Shown here: positions 34,521 to 45,474 of the stretch, in pieces | How positions within the stretch are numbered: the first letter of the stretch is position 1 | How the letters are laid out: every line of letters begins with the position of its first letter | DNA from: Gari tellinella | Taxonomy: Eukaryota > Mollusca > Bivalvia > Cardiida > Psammobiidae | Reading direction: 5' to 3' | Assembly (NCBI GenBank): GCA_922989275.2 | Contig: OV277870.1 | Location: forward strand, 31,648,242 to 31,712,241 | DNA length: 64,000 nt | Notes under the pieces: model-generated | The model's database searches: none | Seen by the model: only the letters and a program-made list of their open reading frames with translations | Told to the model about the DNA's origin: nothing | Position numbers and translations under genes: made by a program

Positions 34521-34930
34521 TGACAATTAACCCACAAAAATACAACAAGATAGGAATGTCTGGACTGTTTAGTTAAGCACACTTTAAGAGCTAACCTCAA
34601 GGCTGCTATTTGGAGACGATGATATTCCAAATCCACTAGGAAGAGGATGGAAAGTTGTGAAAGATGGTGAGATTGATCAGCTATTAGACGACTTGCTGGA
34701 TAGAAAACAGCTCCGACGTAGATGCTTGACCTACTAGCGGGGAGCTGTGCTTATAAATGTACTTTGCCTATATGTGTATGCATTTCTTATGGTTTGAATA
34801 GTATGAACATGTGCAAACTCCCTAAATGTGATAATCAGGCAACTTAGTACAGAATCAGATGATGAAGAACATCCACTGGAAGAGGCTGAAAACATTTAGA
34901 GTGAAGGAGATGTGAGAATTGGTATTCTTA

Positions 34931-35589
34931 CATAAGAATTACAACCCACACGTCAGTGGTTGTAATGCATTGATTATTCTTCAATGCCGACTAGATGTTT
35001 AGACATTCTCATAACACTGTTTTCAATAGTTTGAAAGTTAACGCCACTAGATTGTCTTTAAACTTAAATCCTTTGACCCGAAGTATATGTTTTTCATCTG
35101 TTATGTGCCAGCAAGTGTATTTGAAAATTGCAGAGTCAAGGATTTGTACAATATTAGCCTTAGCATAAAAAGAGAGTAAGAATGTCTTAGAACAGTACTG
35201 CTTTAAGTGAATCCCGGAGGCACCCTTAGCAGGACTGTTTATTCTGATTTTTTTTCAAGGTCCAAATTAGGTCAAGTCCAAGGCCAAACCGAGCTTTGGT
35301 GATATTCCTGGATTTCGAAGGGTTCAATGTATTCAGTATGCAATGATCAAATCATTCCAGAAAGAAGTAATAACTCTGGAGAAACGGTAAAATCTATTTT
35401 ACCAAGAAATAGCTCAAAAATAGCTGGGAATGGTTCAAGGCAACAACTGTAGAAGTGTAAAATCATTCTAGTGAGCTGTTTTCATGCTAGATAAAATGTT
35501 AAGATATGGTTGACTTCGTACGAACGAACAGGGCGATTACTTGCATCAATAGATTCCAGGAGCCAAAACAGGGATTTTTCGTTATGAAA
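34931..35589. other. Gene-less stretch
   Basis: Nothing recognisable; a stretch around 35260-35470 (GGTCAAGTCCAAGGCC, GAATGGTTCAAGG) reads like decayed repeat sequence. Confidence 0.35.
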
Positions 35590-36430
35590 AAGATGACGTA
35601 ATTAATTGTTTTCGCTTAATTAAATTACTTAAACAATTCAAATAATGCCTAATGACATGTTACAATACTTTTTTAATGTGATGTTTCAAAAAAACGTATG
35701 CATGACCAAATGTATGATTGTGATAACGATGGTCCTTTTACAATGTTAAACTTGGTGGGTGGGGTAACAAAAATGCCTGTTTTGCAAGAGTAAATTACTT
35801 CAAAAATTCCAATGATGTCTAATTGCATGTTACAATACATTTTTATAATGATGCTTCAATAGAAATGCATGCGCTACCAAGAGTATGATTGTGATAATAA
35901 TGGTCCTTTCACAATATTAAACTTGTTGGGTGGGGTAACAAATATGCCTTTTTTGCTAGAGTAAATTACTTCAACAATTCCAATAATGTCTAATGACATG
36001 TTTCAAAACATTTTCAATATGATACTTCAATAAAAATGCATGCATTACCAAAAGTATGATTGTTATAATGATGGTCCTTTTACAATGTTAAACTTAGTGG
36101 GTGGGGTAACAAATATGCCTTTTTTGCCAAAGTAAATTACTTCAACAATTCCAATAATGTCAAGTGGCATTTTACAATACATTTTCAAAATGATGCTTCA
36201 ATAAAAATTCATGCATTACCAAAAGTATGATTGTGATAATGATGGTCCTTTTGCAATGTTAAGCTTGGTGGGTGGGGTAACGAAAATGCCTAAAAAGTCA
36301 ACAAAGCTGCCATGATTTTACTGCTATCATACATTTCTTAACTAGTCACACATTGATCTTTCCGAAAATCATAGTGAACCTTATTCACCCGATTGGTACC
36401 AACCAACCCCTCCGGCTCACGGCCTAAGTG
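35590..36430 (+). repeat. Tandem array of ~171 bp units with a shared flank
   Basis: GGGTGGGGTAAC recurs at about 35757, 35928, 36099 and 36270, a spacing of 171 bp. Each unit also has AATTACTTCAACAATTCC, ATGATGCTTCAAT, GCATTACCAAAAGTATGAT and GATGGTCCTTTTACAATG. From 36290 the flank (ATGCCTAAAAAGTCAACAAAG ... TATTCACCCGATTGGTACC) is shared, inverted, with 31420-31560. It is therefore the same element with more internal units. Confidence 0.8.
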
Positions 36431-36782
36431 GCCGCCCGCTGAAGTGTAATATGCCTGAATACCTGTGTCATTCAACAAATCCACGCGTTGATCCTGTAAC
36501 CTCAACTACGTGGTCGGCGAGGGGGTGTTATTATCAACAAGTTTGTCTGGGAGATTAGCGATTACGTAATCAACATTTTCCATATCAAACCCACTGTAAT
36601 GAACGGTCGGGCAACTTGAATACACGTGTTATGATTTCTGTCGAACGTGTCACTCTAAATAACCGCCTAAAAACACAGCATATGCTTCTGGTATCAAACT
36701 CTTTTAATTAATCGTCAATAACACAGCCCAAGTCATTCTTATATGTACATAACATGTGTACTTTAATGGGCATTTCAAGGAA

Positions 36783-36862
36783 AACTAATTTACTTCGGTC
36801 GGAATTCGAACCCGTGACATATCGCACGTACTACGGACACAACGGTAAACGGCTAGGAAACT
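36783..36862 (-). repeat. tRNA-derived SINE head
   Basis: Minus strand: A-box-like TAGCCGTTTACCGTTGTG and B box GGGTTCGAATTCC at tRNA spacing. Arms are too mismatched for a functional tRNA. No body of the 33515-33792 type follows. Confidence 0.5.
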
Positions 36863-37141
36863 TTATATTCAGACATGTAGACAGTCTTCTCCAATAGATG
36901 CTTTTGCGCTCAAACATTAATTTATTACAAAAAAGTTCTAGTTCTGATCAAGTTACAATTAGTTTACCAGCAAAATTGTAATCAAACGGCTATATCTTAA
37001 ACGCACAGTTTCTGGACTTTTGCTGGGCAGTATAGACTGTATGCCACTTGCTGAGAAGTGACTGGGTAATATCACTTAGCCAAAGCAAAATATGTCCAAC
37101 CTTTTACCCTTTCCCTCTCAATATCTCCATAATGTGCGTTT

Positions 37142-37199
37142 GCAAACAGTTTATGTCCTGATCAGACGCCGCGAAACGCTCAGGACCCAAACTGTTTGA
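37142..37199. repeat. Palindrome-family copy (half core)
   Basis: GCAAACAGTTTATGTCCTGA, then TCAGACGCCGCG, then CAGGACCCAAACTGTTTG. The outer arms are intact and the right half of the core is lost. Confidence 0.7.
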
Positions 37200-38539
37200 C
37201 ACTCTTATCGATATTTTTTAAGTCATACAACATTTAATCTAACTTTGAAACGTGTCTTGAAGACAACAATAATGAAGAAAACGACAATAGAGCGGTAAAA
37301 ATCTCCCATTGTTTTGAACATGAAAGGGTTAACAATCACCTTGACAAAAAATGAAATGCAAAAGCTGGGTTTTTGTTAGGGACGGGGGTACTTAAATAGT
37401 AGCTTGACCAATGCCTGTTATATAGCAAAACGACAAAGATGCATTTATTGATGAGCGGACTCCAACAGGGGACCTCAAACTGAGTCTACACTATTTGCAT
37501 AATATAATTATACCCTTATGCTTGCTTGTTTGTACTAGACGCATTTATTGCCACTAGGTCTATTTTGGTAACAGTGACAGACAAAAGGGACATAATGCTA
37601 AGTGTCATGTCTGCCAGATTGTCACTGTGGGAAACAAGGATGTAGGAAACATTCTCTAGTAATGCCCTTTTCCCGAATATCCTAGAAATATATGTAGTCA
37701 CTGACGGGGGAATAGAATGTATGAAAATACGGTCTCTATTAGGAATTGGGTAAGGTTGTGAAAACGCTTTATACTGTTCCGCCTAAGGATGTGAAGATGC
37801 GTTTAAACAAGAAAACGACAAGAGTTAAGTTAAATAAGGAATCGCTTATGGTACGAACAGTTCGTTTCAGTGAGGAATAGGTAGGTGTGTGAAACAACAA
37901 CAATCGTTAGCATGTTAAATTGCATTTTTGTTGTTTATACGCGTACATAGCTGCTGATGTGCTTCTTTTTTCTTTCAACAACCGTAAAGCAGGCACATAA
38001 CAGGACGTGGGAACACTCAAATAGCTCTTTATTAAGGAATGATGGAACATGAACAAATCTACATTAAGAATAGGCTAAGGTCTGCAGAGGGGATAACTTG
38101 ATATATCCTCTTTCCTGAAAACTTGGCTAAATGTTGTTAAGGGTTTGAGCAAAGTATGGTTGGACTTAATGTTCGTTCTGATTAAGTTCCTTACCCAAGA
38201 AAATAAATAGCTGGATACAAAGGATTTAACATTACCTATTCCGTGCTATTTAAAGATCTTGGTTCAAAGTCACAAGAGTCTTGATAATGCTACAACGCGC
38301 CTACCAGTCGGCCCTAAAGAACCGTATATGCTAATACAATTATTTCTGTTTTACACAGTAGCTTGGTGTCCGACCAAACCTTAAACTGGTTTCCACTCAG
38401 ATTTTGATAAATCATCAATATTTTCAAGAATCTTTATTGGCTCCATTTGGTTGCAAAACCTTTTGCTTCATTATGTTTAAACGGGAAATACTATAGACGT
38501 TTTCAGCATTGTGTACCATTGTCACTCATTTCAGACACA
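37200..38539. other. Gene-less stretch upstream of the NIT-domain exons
   Basis: No mobile element or gene recognised. The promoter and any 5' untranslated exon of the NIT-domain gene would be expected here or further left. A pyrimidine-rich acceptor-like site ends at 38534 (CACTCATTTCAG), five bases before the chosen ATG, which suggests a spliced 5' untranslated leader. Confidence 0.4.
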
Positions 38540-38764
38540 ATGACTACAGATCAGCGTTCAATGTTCTCATGGAATATGCAGACACAGGAATCCCGGAGTA
38601 ATGTGCTCAGTTCAGCCAGTATCTCCGTCAACAGCCCGTTGTGTGGGCGAGCGGGGTCGACAAGAGAGAGAAACTGCCAGATGCTAAAGCTGATCCTACT
38701 GTCGACAATACCGGGAATTATTCTAATAGTCACCAATACTCTTAGTCTTGTAAATAGTGTGCAT
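38540..38764 (+). CDS. NIT-domain membrane protein, exon 1 (receptor guanylate cyclase type)
   Basis: 75 codons from ATG at 38540 to a strong donor (CAT|GTAAGT at 38765). The protein starts MTTDQRSMFSWN, has a polar Ser-rich N-terminal tail, then a hydrophobic segment, LILLSTIPGIILIVTNTLSL, at about residues 50-69. This fits a type II or multi-pass membrane anchor just before a sensor domain. The exon ends on a complete codon (phase 0) and joins in frame to 39532. In lophotrochozoans, N-terminal anchor plus NIT sensor is the layout of a group of receptor-type guanylate cyclases; the cyclase itself is not in view. A possible acceptor at 38534 means the ATG exon may start at 38535. Upstream in-frame codons exist back to 38447 but there is no earlier ATG. 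Confidence 0.7.
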
Positions 38765-39238
38765 GTAAGTATAATGGCAAGGAAATTTAAATCTTTATTT
38801 TCGTGAAAAAATTAAACCTTTGTCAGCATTCGAACTCTTTTACCTTTCATTCATCTACGGGAAATGTCCGACACTATACTACTTCGGCCAACCGCACGAC
38901 TAACATCGACTGTCGCATTCAATTATATATCTTAGTAAGAGAAACTGCAGCAATGCCGACACCCCTAATTTTTTTAACGTACCAAAATGTAAAGTACATT
39001 CACGTTTCACCTCTCGTTGTTTACCTTATATCACCTTACGACGATATTGACCTTGTGCCATTTGATCGGTTACTATTACGTTTAACCATATTTGCACCGA
39101 TGTTATTGTTATCATATTTGATTGATAACACAGTGTTCCCACTCTACATCAACACCCAATTTAAGACAAATATCGTGTATTTTTCGGATGAAGTTGCTTT
39201 AGGGAGAGAAAATTAATAACCTTAAAGTGCTTACTTCT

Positions 39239-39292
39239 GCAAGCAGTTTGAACACAGACCAGACGCCGTCTGACGTGGGTTCAAACTGTTTG
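39239..39292. repeat. Palindrome-family copy in the NIT-gene intron
   Basis: GCAAGCAGTTTGAACACAGACC, core CAGACGCCGTCTG, then GGGTTCAAACTGTTTG. The palindrome is well kept. Downstream 39300-39490 (ending GTAGAGAGAGAGAGCACTGTA) resembles 41850-42020, so the copy belongs to a larger ~250 bp dispersed unit. Confidence 0.75.
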
Positions 39293-39531
39293 TCACTCGT
39301 CTTTTTGTTTCTTCTGTCAAAGATCAAATACGTAACTTTGAGAAGAAGAAAAAAACCCGCAAAGAACAGTTTTAAGCAGTCTATTAAAGCGTCATACATA
39401 ACTTCTTGTTTGGGGAACAGCGGCAAGCATTGTTGTAAGGAGGCAATCGTTGTATGGACGACCGTTGTAGAGAGAGAGAGCACTGTATACCCCTTCTTTC
39501 TCACTGCCACTTTATATTTCTATATTTACAG

Positions 39532-40000
39532 ACTCTAAAAGTGAACAACTATGTGATGGAGAATATTCGATTCAGTACTGAAATAGGTGATGTCATCTAT
39601 TCTCTACAAAGAGAACGCGGGACGTCGGTACTATATACGTCTTCAAATGGCGATGCTTATATACTGCAAAAACTTATCGCACTCTATGATGAAACAGACG
39701 AGACTATTGCACGACTGTCAAAATGGAATTTAATAAAGCACAACGACACATTTGTGTCAAAGAGCGACTTTCATGACATCATCCGGTTCTTTCGGGAGCA
39801 GTTAGATCCCGTAAATACTACGTTGCACGGCGTTTTGACATTTTACTCAAAAATGAATAAATTGTTAAAATCTGAGATAGAAGCGAGTGTGAAGACGGAG
39901 CTGACATACTGGTCAGAGATGGTTGCCTACCAGATGATGTTGCTTAGTGCAGAGCATGCGGGAATTGAGAGAGCTCTGGGAAGTTACTTTTATATTAAAG
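39532..40000 (+). CDS. NIT-domain membrane protein, exon 2 (nitrate/nitrite-sensing-like domain)
   Basis: Bounded by an acceptor (TATTTCTATATTTACAG, ending 39531) and a donor (AAAG|GTAAGC at 40001). It enters in phase 0 and leaves in phase 1. It encodes about 156 residues: NYVMENIRFSTEIGDVIYSL leading into QRERGTSVLYTSS, the helix-and-ERG signature of NIT domains (PF08376 type). Near the end it has YQMMLLSAEHAGIERALGSY, matching the conserved ERALG segment of this domain. NIT domains are helical extracellular sensors paired with cyclase, kinase or chemotaxis output modules. In molluscs the usual partner is a guanylate cyclase, so that is the likely product. No cyclase exon is recognisable in the remaining 24 kb. 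Confidence 0.75.
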
Positions 40001-41014
40001 GTAAGCTACCAGGGTAGTAAAATTTAGAGCTAAGCTATTTGAATTTTTTCAGTTATTACTGTTAGAATTTGTCATATTTATGGCTGGATGTTTTTGTCAT
40101 GAATCTACTTATATATGCTTGCTGACGGATTCCACAATATGAACTCACGATGGTGATATAAAGACATTCCAGTGGTTGTCCACTTAGCTAATTTCTACCT
40201 TAGTGGACGAGGGTATACACAGCTATTGACAGAGTGGATGTCTTACAGTTATGAATTTGTTTAAATTACAGCGCGGAATACATTACTAATTCCCGTTAAA
40301 AGGATACAAACCACAAATGGAATGCAGTTGCATAAGAAAATGAACATCGATCACAGTTTATTGTGGTCTGTTTGGCTGTTAGGCACATATTGAGATGGCG
40401 GAGTGCTACATTTTGTTGTCAAGTAAATTAATAAAATAGTTGAGTATATCCGCTAAACTACAGCATCAGGGAATGTCATTAATTGTGTATGAGTATACGC
40501 ACAAGACTTCACACGTCCAAGCAATGCATTTCAGTATACATGAAACATTTGTTGGGTATTTGTAACTTACTGTGACAGTTGTTGTTTCACAGTTTGTAAG
40601 AAGAATTTTCTTGCACTCAAAGCCAACTTCGCGGCTTTCACGAAACAAGAGACCCTTGTATGCAGATACATACAGCAAAAACGTTTTGGTTTTGGTTGTG
40701 TGTGTGTGTGTGTGTGTGGTTCTTTTAAATAATTTTTTTAGAAATATGGCAAAATGATAAACAGTTAAGACCCTGACCTAAGGCCCCTGTGGGAACCCTC
40801 TGATCTAGGTCTACTCTGTTTGCCTATGACAAGTGTACTCATCCCATGTACACTGTTTGTGAAGAGCGCATATTTTCTCACTAAGTGGCAATGAGTAAAG
40901 CAACCATTTACGCATTGTTTTAAAGAGGTGAATATCTGTAAAGACAGTCGACTCTTTTATACAAGATGAAAAAATGGGTAATGTGTTTAAAGGAACGTTC
41001 TTCGTTATATTTAG
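40001..41014. other. Gene-less stretch after the last recognised NIT exon
   Basis: Contains a (TG)n run at 40696-40718 and an asymmetric palindrome-family copy at 40758-40823 (AACAGTTAAGACCCTGA ... TAGGTCTACTCTGTTTGC). No further exon recognised. Confidence 0.45.
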
Positions 41015-41716
41015 CTGGCCGGTTCAAAGTTCAGGTGGAGCTATTGCTATACCCTCGTCGTCGTCGTCGTTAACGGCGTAATCAATTTTAAGAAAATGCC
41101 TATAACGTCTATGTCCCTGTAGGTCATTGTTTTCATAGTTAGGATTTGTATGTATATGAATAAGAACTTTCCATTCACAGAAAACTTTTGACCCTGTGTC
41201 GTTGACCTTAAACTAAGAGCCGCGCTTAGGTTTCGAAATCTGTGTTTAGGTTTCTCAAAATGCCTATGACTCCTATGTCCATTGAGAAATTCCTTTCATT
41301 TTCGATGTACATATGTATATGGACAAGACATTTCCTTGCATGCAAAAAAGTTAAACCCCAGTGACCTTGACCATGACCTCAGGACCCGCGATTAGGTTTC
41401 GAAATCTACGTTACGATTTCTCGTATATAACTTTCATATTTGGTATGCCAGTGTACATGGACAAAACATTTCCATGCATGCAAATAAATTAAGACCATTG
41501 GCCTTGAACTAAGGTCACGCGTTTAGGTTTCGAAAAACGCTAATAGTTTCATGTTTCTTGCGGTATTAATGTCGTATTTGGTGTACATGTGTTTATATTG
41601 ACAACACACACTTTCCATACTGGCAAAAAGGTTGACCTCTGTTGACCTCAGAGTGTGCTTTCAAGTTTCTACATTTACCGATGGAGAGCTTTGTTGTCTC
41701 ACTGACAGCTCTTGTT
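41015..41716 (+). mobile_element. Pearl-like (Helitron-like non-autonomous) element B
   Basis: Starts with GGAGCTATTGCTATACCC, a (GTC)n microsatellite (41056-41071) and GTTAACGGCG. Then come about four tandem units of ~130-165 bp containing TTAGGTTTCGAAATCT, GTACATATGTATATGG and GACCTTGACC. It ends GAGCTTTGTTGTCTCACTGACAGCTCTTGTTTATC with a small terminal hairpin, where AGCT pairs with AGCT. The architecture parallels 3830-5292. Confidence 0.5.
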
Positions 41717-41809
41717 TATCTTGCTTTAAGCAACCAATTGTATTTACAGTGCTCCCAACAACACTAAATGGGATACACAGACTGGGTGTGTTGTTCGGCG
41801 TGTTGTTCT

Positions 41810-41848
41810 GCGTAACGCGGCGTCTGATCTAGATTTATTTTGTTTGCC
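41810..41848. repeat. Right half of a palindrome-family copy
   Basis: GCGTAACGCGGCGTCTGATC followed by a decayed arm ending TTGTTTGCC. The left half is missing. Confidence 0.6.
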
Positions 41849-42299
41849 ACTCCTCATTATGTTTTGTTCTATCAAAATGTCCATCATGTGACTTTGAGAA
41901 AAACAGCATATGACAATGGTAAGATATTGCAGCCGTGAAAATTGTGGACATAATTTGTGAACAAGCGTTCTTGTAAGGAGGGTATCGTTGTTTAGAGGGC
42001 CGTTTTGGGGAGGGGGCACTGTAATATCAACAATGCCCACATGTCTTTTGTTTATGTCTTAATTTCCACATTGTCGCTGAATGAATGTCTAACTGTAGTC
42101 TCCAGTCACTGGCCGTTAGTTCATTCCGCTAATGCTATTAAGATCAGTGTCATATGGTATAGCTGAGAATTAAAAAATAGCGATCTAAACGATAAGAAAG
42201 CATGAACTCGCTATATTCTTCCTGTAATTAACTCGTTCAACTCTTAAACTTCAAAGGTACTATGTTAGTTTTAAGTTGGTTCTTGTCTTTTATGCTTGC

Positions 42300-42840
42300 G
42301 TCAACTGTCCGTCCGTGTGTGCCAGTATTGTCCGAGGCATATCACATTTAGTATTTAAGAACTTTGTGACCTTGACATTCGACCTCAATTTTAGTAAAAG
42401 ATTGTCTGGAGGATATTTAGCATAGTACGTCAACTAGGAATACAAAAATTGGTGTGAGTACGTTATACTTTGGCTTGTATCATATTTAGGTTACTGTGAC
42501 TTTGAACTTTGACCTAAATTCTAAAAAACATTTTGTCCTGAGTAAACTTTCAACACCACATCAATTAGATATTCTGATATATCGATTTCAATTCAACTTT
42601 AATTGTCATTAAACATATATAATGTTCATAGCCATATAACAAATATGATGTCTGAGTACATCATGGGATGACGGAGTATGCTATGTGTGTGTTTTAAGGC
42701 CAAAAATAAATATTTTTCAAATTCACATCATCTAGTATGTCAACTTTTGTGTGAGTTTATCCTTTGATAGAGGATTGTCCCGTACCATTTAAGTGCACTG
42801 TAATTTTTACTTTTGACCTAAACTAGAATAAACTAGACTG
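42300..42840 (+). repeat. Degenerate tandem units with TGACCT motifs
   Basis: GTCAACT-type text at about 42300, 42430 and 42738, each followed about 60 bp later by GTGACnnTGACnTTnGACCT-like text, and ATATGTC/GTGTGAG blocks. Too diverged for a firm period. Confidence 0.4.
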
Positions 42841-42889
42841 CGTTTTTTTAGAAAACATTTTTCTCACATAACTACCCCTGTTTTCTATA

Positions 42890-42976
42890 AACTCGCTTAA
42901 TAACATTTCAATTCTAGACTCGTTTGAGATCAGCTTGTCTTAAACATCGACTCATGACATATCCTATATGTCTCCC
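42890..42976 (+). repeat. Second copy of the right half of the 3387-3533 foldback
   Basis: ACTCGCTTAATAACATTTCA, then GACTCGTTTGAGATCAGC, then TTGTCTTAAACATCGACTCA, then TCCTATATGTCTCC, matching 3466-3545. Confidence 0.7.
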
Positions 42977-43559
42977 CCGTATTCCCACACCCAAATGGTT
43001 TCTTCTATTTCTACTTGTTTCTCCCGAACAATCAATACCGATTATGACTTGGAGGGCTTGGGCCACCAAAACTTATATAAAATGCGTCATTTCCAAGGTC
43101 CAAAAAATACAATTTTTATTCCAACCACAGGTGCCACCTAATATTTCCCACAAAGATACACCCTTGCACAAGTGAAAAATGCAGAGAAAACAGGGGGTCA
43201 TTTGGCATATAAGAAAATTCTCTTGGCTTCAGTGACATGACTGGTGTTTTGCCACATTTTGAAATAGGCACCGTCTAAAACAGGGACATGTCACTTCAGC
43301 TCACATAATTTCTCCCAAAACCCATCTATCACGACAGAAAGTCTTTGTATCTATTCTCTAGCATCCATGTATTACATAAAAGGCTCAAAACAGTACATAT
43401 TTCTTGACAAAAAGCTATTCTGAGGCAAACAGTTTGGCACTATTTCTTTGCCGGACTTCTTTCGACTACACCATGAAGCACTTCCGGTCTATTTGGTGGC
43501 CCTTTACCTGGAGGCGCTGTCAGGGTAGAGCAATGATAGTCTTTTAGGGGCAAAGTTAA

Positions 43560-45160
43560 ACGATCATAGATAAAAAATAAGGTGAAAGAGAGTGTAAAAT
43601 TAGGTTAGTTTATTTACAAATTAAAACAGTTCTGACATTTAGTTGGTAACCACACCTAGTTCACTCTACAATGCATCTAGACTGGGGCTTGACTTGAGCT
43701 GATATGGTACACCATTGCAATACCTAATGGTTCTAGGGATAAAGGAATTCAAGTGATGCTGAGTCCTTGACTGAGGTATTGAGAAATTTGAGTTCCTGGT
43801 CGACGTGAGGTGGCGATGATCGACATAGACCAGATTTCCTTGCCTCTGTATAGCGTGACCAGGGAGCTGTTTATTCTGCGTTTCTCAAGTGTGCACTAGT
43901 TCAGTGTATGCAACATCTGGGTCACGCTACCTGTATAGTCAAAATCATTCATGACATATCGGGCAGCAGCTCGTTGGACTGCCTCAACTTTATAGGAAAG
44001 AAATTTTTGACATGGGTGCCAGACGACAGAGCATTATTCGAATTCTGGCCGTACATAAGTGTGATAGGCAGCTTCTTTAACTTTTAATAATTGGTTTTGA
44101 TATTTCTTTAAATGAATCTAAGAGAGATTTTTATTTTTGCTACTGTGTTGTTTATATGGTCCGTCCAGTTTAAGTCATTGGTGATGGTAACACCTAAATA
44201 ATTAGCTTTTTCTGTGGTTTTGAGGACTGAACCGTGAAGAGAGTAAGGATAAGAGACATGTTTTTTCTTTCTAGATATGCGTAGAACCTCACACTTGTCA
44301 GTGTTGAATTCCATTGTTCAGTCATTTTCTCATCGCTCCAGTCTGTCTAGGTCACTTTGTAATTGTTGTGAGTACCTTATTGTAAGATACACACTTATAT
44401 CGTTCGCAAACAATATGGTGCGGCTTTTGACACTCTCTGGCAAGTCATTTGTGTACGCTAAGAAGAGGCAGGGACCAAGAACAGAGCCTTGACGTACGCC
44501 CGACATCACTTGGGAGTACATCAGAAACATGACCTTCAACTGCGACCCTTTGAGGTCTGCCTGAAAGGAAGGATCTGATCCAGTTATTAACCGGTGGATT
44601 CACTCTAAGCTGGGTTTTGTGGATACGACTGAGATGGTCCACTTTGTCAAAGGCTTTGGAGGAATCCATTACTATAACGTCTGTTTGTTCCCCTTTTTCA
44701 AGAAAGTCAAATATTTATTGGCTGAAGCTAAGTTGTTGCGTCTCACAGTTTCTTTTTGACCTGAAACAATGCTGAAAAGGAGATAGTAGGTCATCTCGGT
44801 CGAAGTAGTCCATCAAGTTAGAGACTATAATGTGATCCATTTTCTTGGAGACAATGCAGGCCGATAGTTACTTAGTTTGCATCTCAGTCCTTTTTTTAAA
44901 ACTGAGGCTATAAAAGCATTCTTCCAGTGAACTGAACCCTTGTCAAGTGATAGTTGGAAGATATAGGAGAGAATAGGAGCAACTTCCAGGTGTAACTCCT
45001 TAAGCACTCTTGGTGATATTTGGTCTGGTCCTGAAGCTTTGTTTGGGGAGAAACCGCGGAGAAGCTTCTCTACGCCTTCAACAGATATAAACACAGGCGA
45101 CTGAGACGGCGTATGAATCTTCACAGTAGAAGCTATGTTTGTACAGGCATTTTTCAAGCT
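43560..45160 (-). pseudogene. CR1/Jockey-group LINE reverse transcriptase, broken
   Basis: Read on the minus strand: 45157-44825 gives GVEKLLRGFSPNKASGPDQI and LKKGLRCKLSNYRP (RT entry). 44669-44445 gives MDSSKAFDKVDH (motif A, first catalytic Asp) and NWIRSFLSGRPQRVAVEG. 44539-44330 gives GVRQGSVLGPCLFLAYTNDL and FANDIS, where the usual FADD has become FAND. 44314-44108 gives MEFNTDKCEVL and NYLGVTITNDLNWTDHI. The end near 43700-43760 reads like the C-terminal FYP.TI..WNG.P block. At least three frame changes and the altered FADD make it inactive. It is a separate family from the plus-strand LINE at 19045. Confidence 0.88.
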
Positions 45161-45474
45161 AAGTTGTGGTGGTTTGGAAAAACAGACTCATATTCACCGT
45201 GTAGAACGCCACCTGCGGGGGTACTGTAATGTGGCGTACGCGGGGTCTGTAACTGTATAGGGAAAAATGAAAGTCGGTGAGTGAAAACGAATCAAACGTA
45301 TCAAACATGCATCGAAACTTATACAGTTGTACAATCAGATCCGCTGATTCATACCTGTGCATGTTATTTGGACGATTGGTAAAATTACCACAGAGTGACA
45401 AATCCACCGTTCTTCAAACTGTAATTAAACTGTGCATTTGGCTTGTTTGTTTATTTGGGTTAATTACTCAGAAA

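Larger units (their letters stand above)
32560..34930 (+). pseudogene. Decayed copy of an unrecognised multi-copy protein family
   Basis: Weak coding traces run through this stretch in shifting frames: NTTEITVNEDSQTRIGTIHF, then YLIRGWFNPFEINQDLISIS, then LLSAQSIGQCSYAQFK, then VKRYQCIFVAAQALF, and near 34625 DDIPNPLGRGWKVVKDGE. The order (an NPFE...LISIST motif, a later EEA.ER-like stretch near 33890, and a PNP.G.GWK..DGE end) resembles a large uncharacterised multi-copy invertebrate family associated with CXC-type Cys-rich tails. That likeness is from memory and unproven. Stops, frameshifts, a SINE (33515-33792) and a dispersed repeat (34296-34520) break it. Confidence 0.35.

Noticed and set aside
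38803..39216. 137-codon frame between the NIT exons
   Set aside because: It lies in the intron implied by matching splice phases and has no family resemblance.
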